Source: TMED14 sp041192685 (GTDB lineage: Bacteria > Bacteroidota > Bacteroidia > Flavobacteriales > Schleiferiaceae). Taken from it: a stretch of DNA of 6,284 nt. Position numbers and translations under genes: made by a program. Numbering within the stretch: the first letter of the stretch is position 1; the number at the start of each line of letters is the position of its first letter. The notes under the pieces are model-generated. The model saw nothing but the letters and a program-made list of their open reading frames with translations. It was not told where the DNA came from and ran no database searches. The DNA is taken from the NCBI GenBank assembly GCA_041192685.1, contig JBEEMM010000084.1, positions 1-6,284 of the forward strand, in the 5' to 3' direction. Shown one piece after another: positions 5,386-6,284 of this stretch.

Positions 5386-6284
5386 CAGGTCTGTAGGATA
5401 CCCGGATTGTAGGCGCGCTCGATTGGAGCTTGATTGGCAGCCTCGATGCCCATAGAAAGCACCTTGCGGGTGTCAATGGGGTCAATAATAGCATCGATCC
5501 ACAGACGCGACGCCGCGTAGTAGGGACTCATTTGCGCCTCGTAGCGCGAACGGATGCGCTGCAGCAGCTCCTGCTCGGCCTCGGGGCTGAGTTCTTCGGC
5601 CCGTGATTTCTCGATTTGAAGCAGCACCTTGGCGGCCTGGTCGCCGCCCATTACCGCGATTTTGGCTGTAGGCCAAGCCACAATGAGGCGCGGATCGTAG
5701 GCCTTGCCGCACATGGCGTAGTTGCCTGCCCCAAAGGAGTGGCCTGTAATTACTGTGAACTTGGGCACCACACTGTTGGCCACCGCATTGACCATCTTAG
5801 CGCCGTCTTTGATGATTCCGCCCTGTTCCGAGCGCGAGCCCACCATAAAGCCGGTCACGTCCTGCAGAAAGACCAAGGGAATCTTTTTTTGGTTGCAGTT
5901 CGCAATAAAACGCGCGGCCTTGTCGGCACTGTCGGAATAAATTACCCCACCAATCTGCATTTCGCCCTTGCCCGACTTGACCACTTGGCGTTCGTTGGCG
6001 ACGATTCCGACCGCCCATCCGTCGATGCGCGCATAGGCGGTGATGATGGTCTTACCGTAGTCGGCTTTGTACTCCAAGAGCGAGTCCGCGTCGACGAGGC
6101 AGTCCAGCAGGGCGCGAACTGGGTAGGGTTTGCCGTCAACGGGCATGCGCTCGTAGACCATGTCCATGGGCACCGAAGGGTCCTTTGCCTCAATGCGGTC
6201 AAAGCCGGCCGTTGGCGCGGCTCCCAGCTTGTCAACGAGTCCGCGCAGGATGCGAATGGCGTCGTCGTCGTCCTTGGCCTTGTA
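5385..6284 (-). CDS. Acyl-CoA carboxylase carboxyltransferase (beta) subunit, C-terminal part
   Basis: The frame is open from the last base of the window (6284) to a TGA at 5385: 299 residues, probably the C-terminal 55% of a ~540-residue protein. An internal GTG at 6173 is not the start, because the upstream codons continue the family sequence (RILRGLVDKL, then GFDRIEAKDPSV). The protein transfers carboxyl from carboxybiotin to an acyl-CoA such as propionyl-, methylcrotonyl- or geranyl-CoA. Visible crotonase-fold elements, numbered from the first visible codon, are GGVIYSDSADKAARFI (112-127), oxyanion-hole segments FLQDVTGFMVG (139-149) and GHSFGAGNYAMCG (181-193), and AWPTAKIAVMGGDQAAKVL (203-221). 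VTGFMVG and MGGxQAA resemble methylcrotonyl-CoA carboxylase beta more than propionyl-CoA carboxylase, but the substrate remains open. The biotin-carrying partner is not in the window. The gene converges on the dehydrogenase gene. Confidence 0.94.
   Translation of the reverse strand, partial: YKAKDDDDAIRILRGLVDKLGAAPTAGFDRIEAKDPSVPMDMVYERMPVDGKPYPVRALLDCLVDADSLLEYKADYGKTIITAYARIDGWAVGIVANERQVVKSGKGEMQIGGVIYSDSADKAARFIANCNQKKIPLVFLQDVTGFMVGSRSEQGGIIKDGAKMVNAVANSVVPKFTVITGHSFGAGNYAMCGKAYDPRLIVAWPTAKIAVMGGDQAAKVLLQIEKSRAEELSPEAEQELLQRIRSRYEAQMSPYYAASRLWIDAIIDPIDTRKVLSMGIEAANQAPIERAYNPGILQT

Noticed and set aside
5385..6173. Acyl-CoA carboxylase read as a complete 262-residue gene starting at the GTG at 6173
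   Set aside because: The frame stays open with family-like sequence to the window edge, so the gene is simply cut by the window.
6261..6272. Short GTC/GAC trinucleotide run encoding four aspartates
   Set aside because: Four repeats in a coding region are too few to indicate a functional repeat or phase-variable tract.

Overview
The window looks like an ordinary chromosomal segment from a GC-rich member of the Bacteroidota. Three things support this. The divergent intergenic region carries two copies of the Bacteroidota -7 promoter consensus TAnnTTTG. None of the gene starts has a Shine-Dalgarno GGAGG. The acyl-CoA carboxylase, the CrtD/CrtI-type desaturase and the MdlA-like ABC protein all resemble Bacteroidota versions as I remember them; no database search was possible.

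Layout, left to right. Positions 1-4008 form one tight minus-strand gene string. Read in transcription order it encodes an ABC exporter half-transporter (4008-2260), an RsmB/NOP-family RNA m5C methyltransferase (2263-1109), MurQ, the MurNAc-6-phosphate etherase (1096-278), and the N-terminal third or less of a carotenoid desaturase-like flavoprotein (308 to beyond base 1). The genes overlap by 4 nt, are separated by 12 nt, and overlap by 31 nt, so co-transcription and translational coupling are likely. Their functions (export, RNA modification, cell-wall recycling, pigment synthesis) do not form one obvious pathway.

A 69-bp divergent intergenic region (4009-4077) separates this string from a plus-strand nucleotide-sugar dehydrogenase of the TviB/WbpO type (4078-5355), which would supply a UDP-HexNAc uronic acid for a surface polysaccharide. 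After a 29-bp convergent gap comes the C-terminal ~300 residues of an acyl-CoA carboxylase carboxyltransferase subunit on the minus strand (5385 to beyond 6284). There is no gene-free stretch over 300 bp, and I see no RNA gene, mobile element, CRISPR array or phage feature.

The most interesting signal is the divergent promoter region. The identical octamer TACCTTTG occurs once on each strand, each exactly 4 nt before the start codon of the gene it faces. This predicts that both mRNAs are leaderless or nearly so. The second point is the ABC protein, which has both hallmarks of a degenerate ATP site (Asp for the catalytic Glu, Gln for the switch His) but no partner subunit nearby. I found no convincing undescribed multi-gene system.
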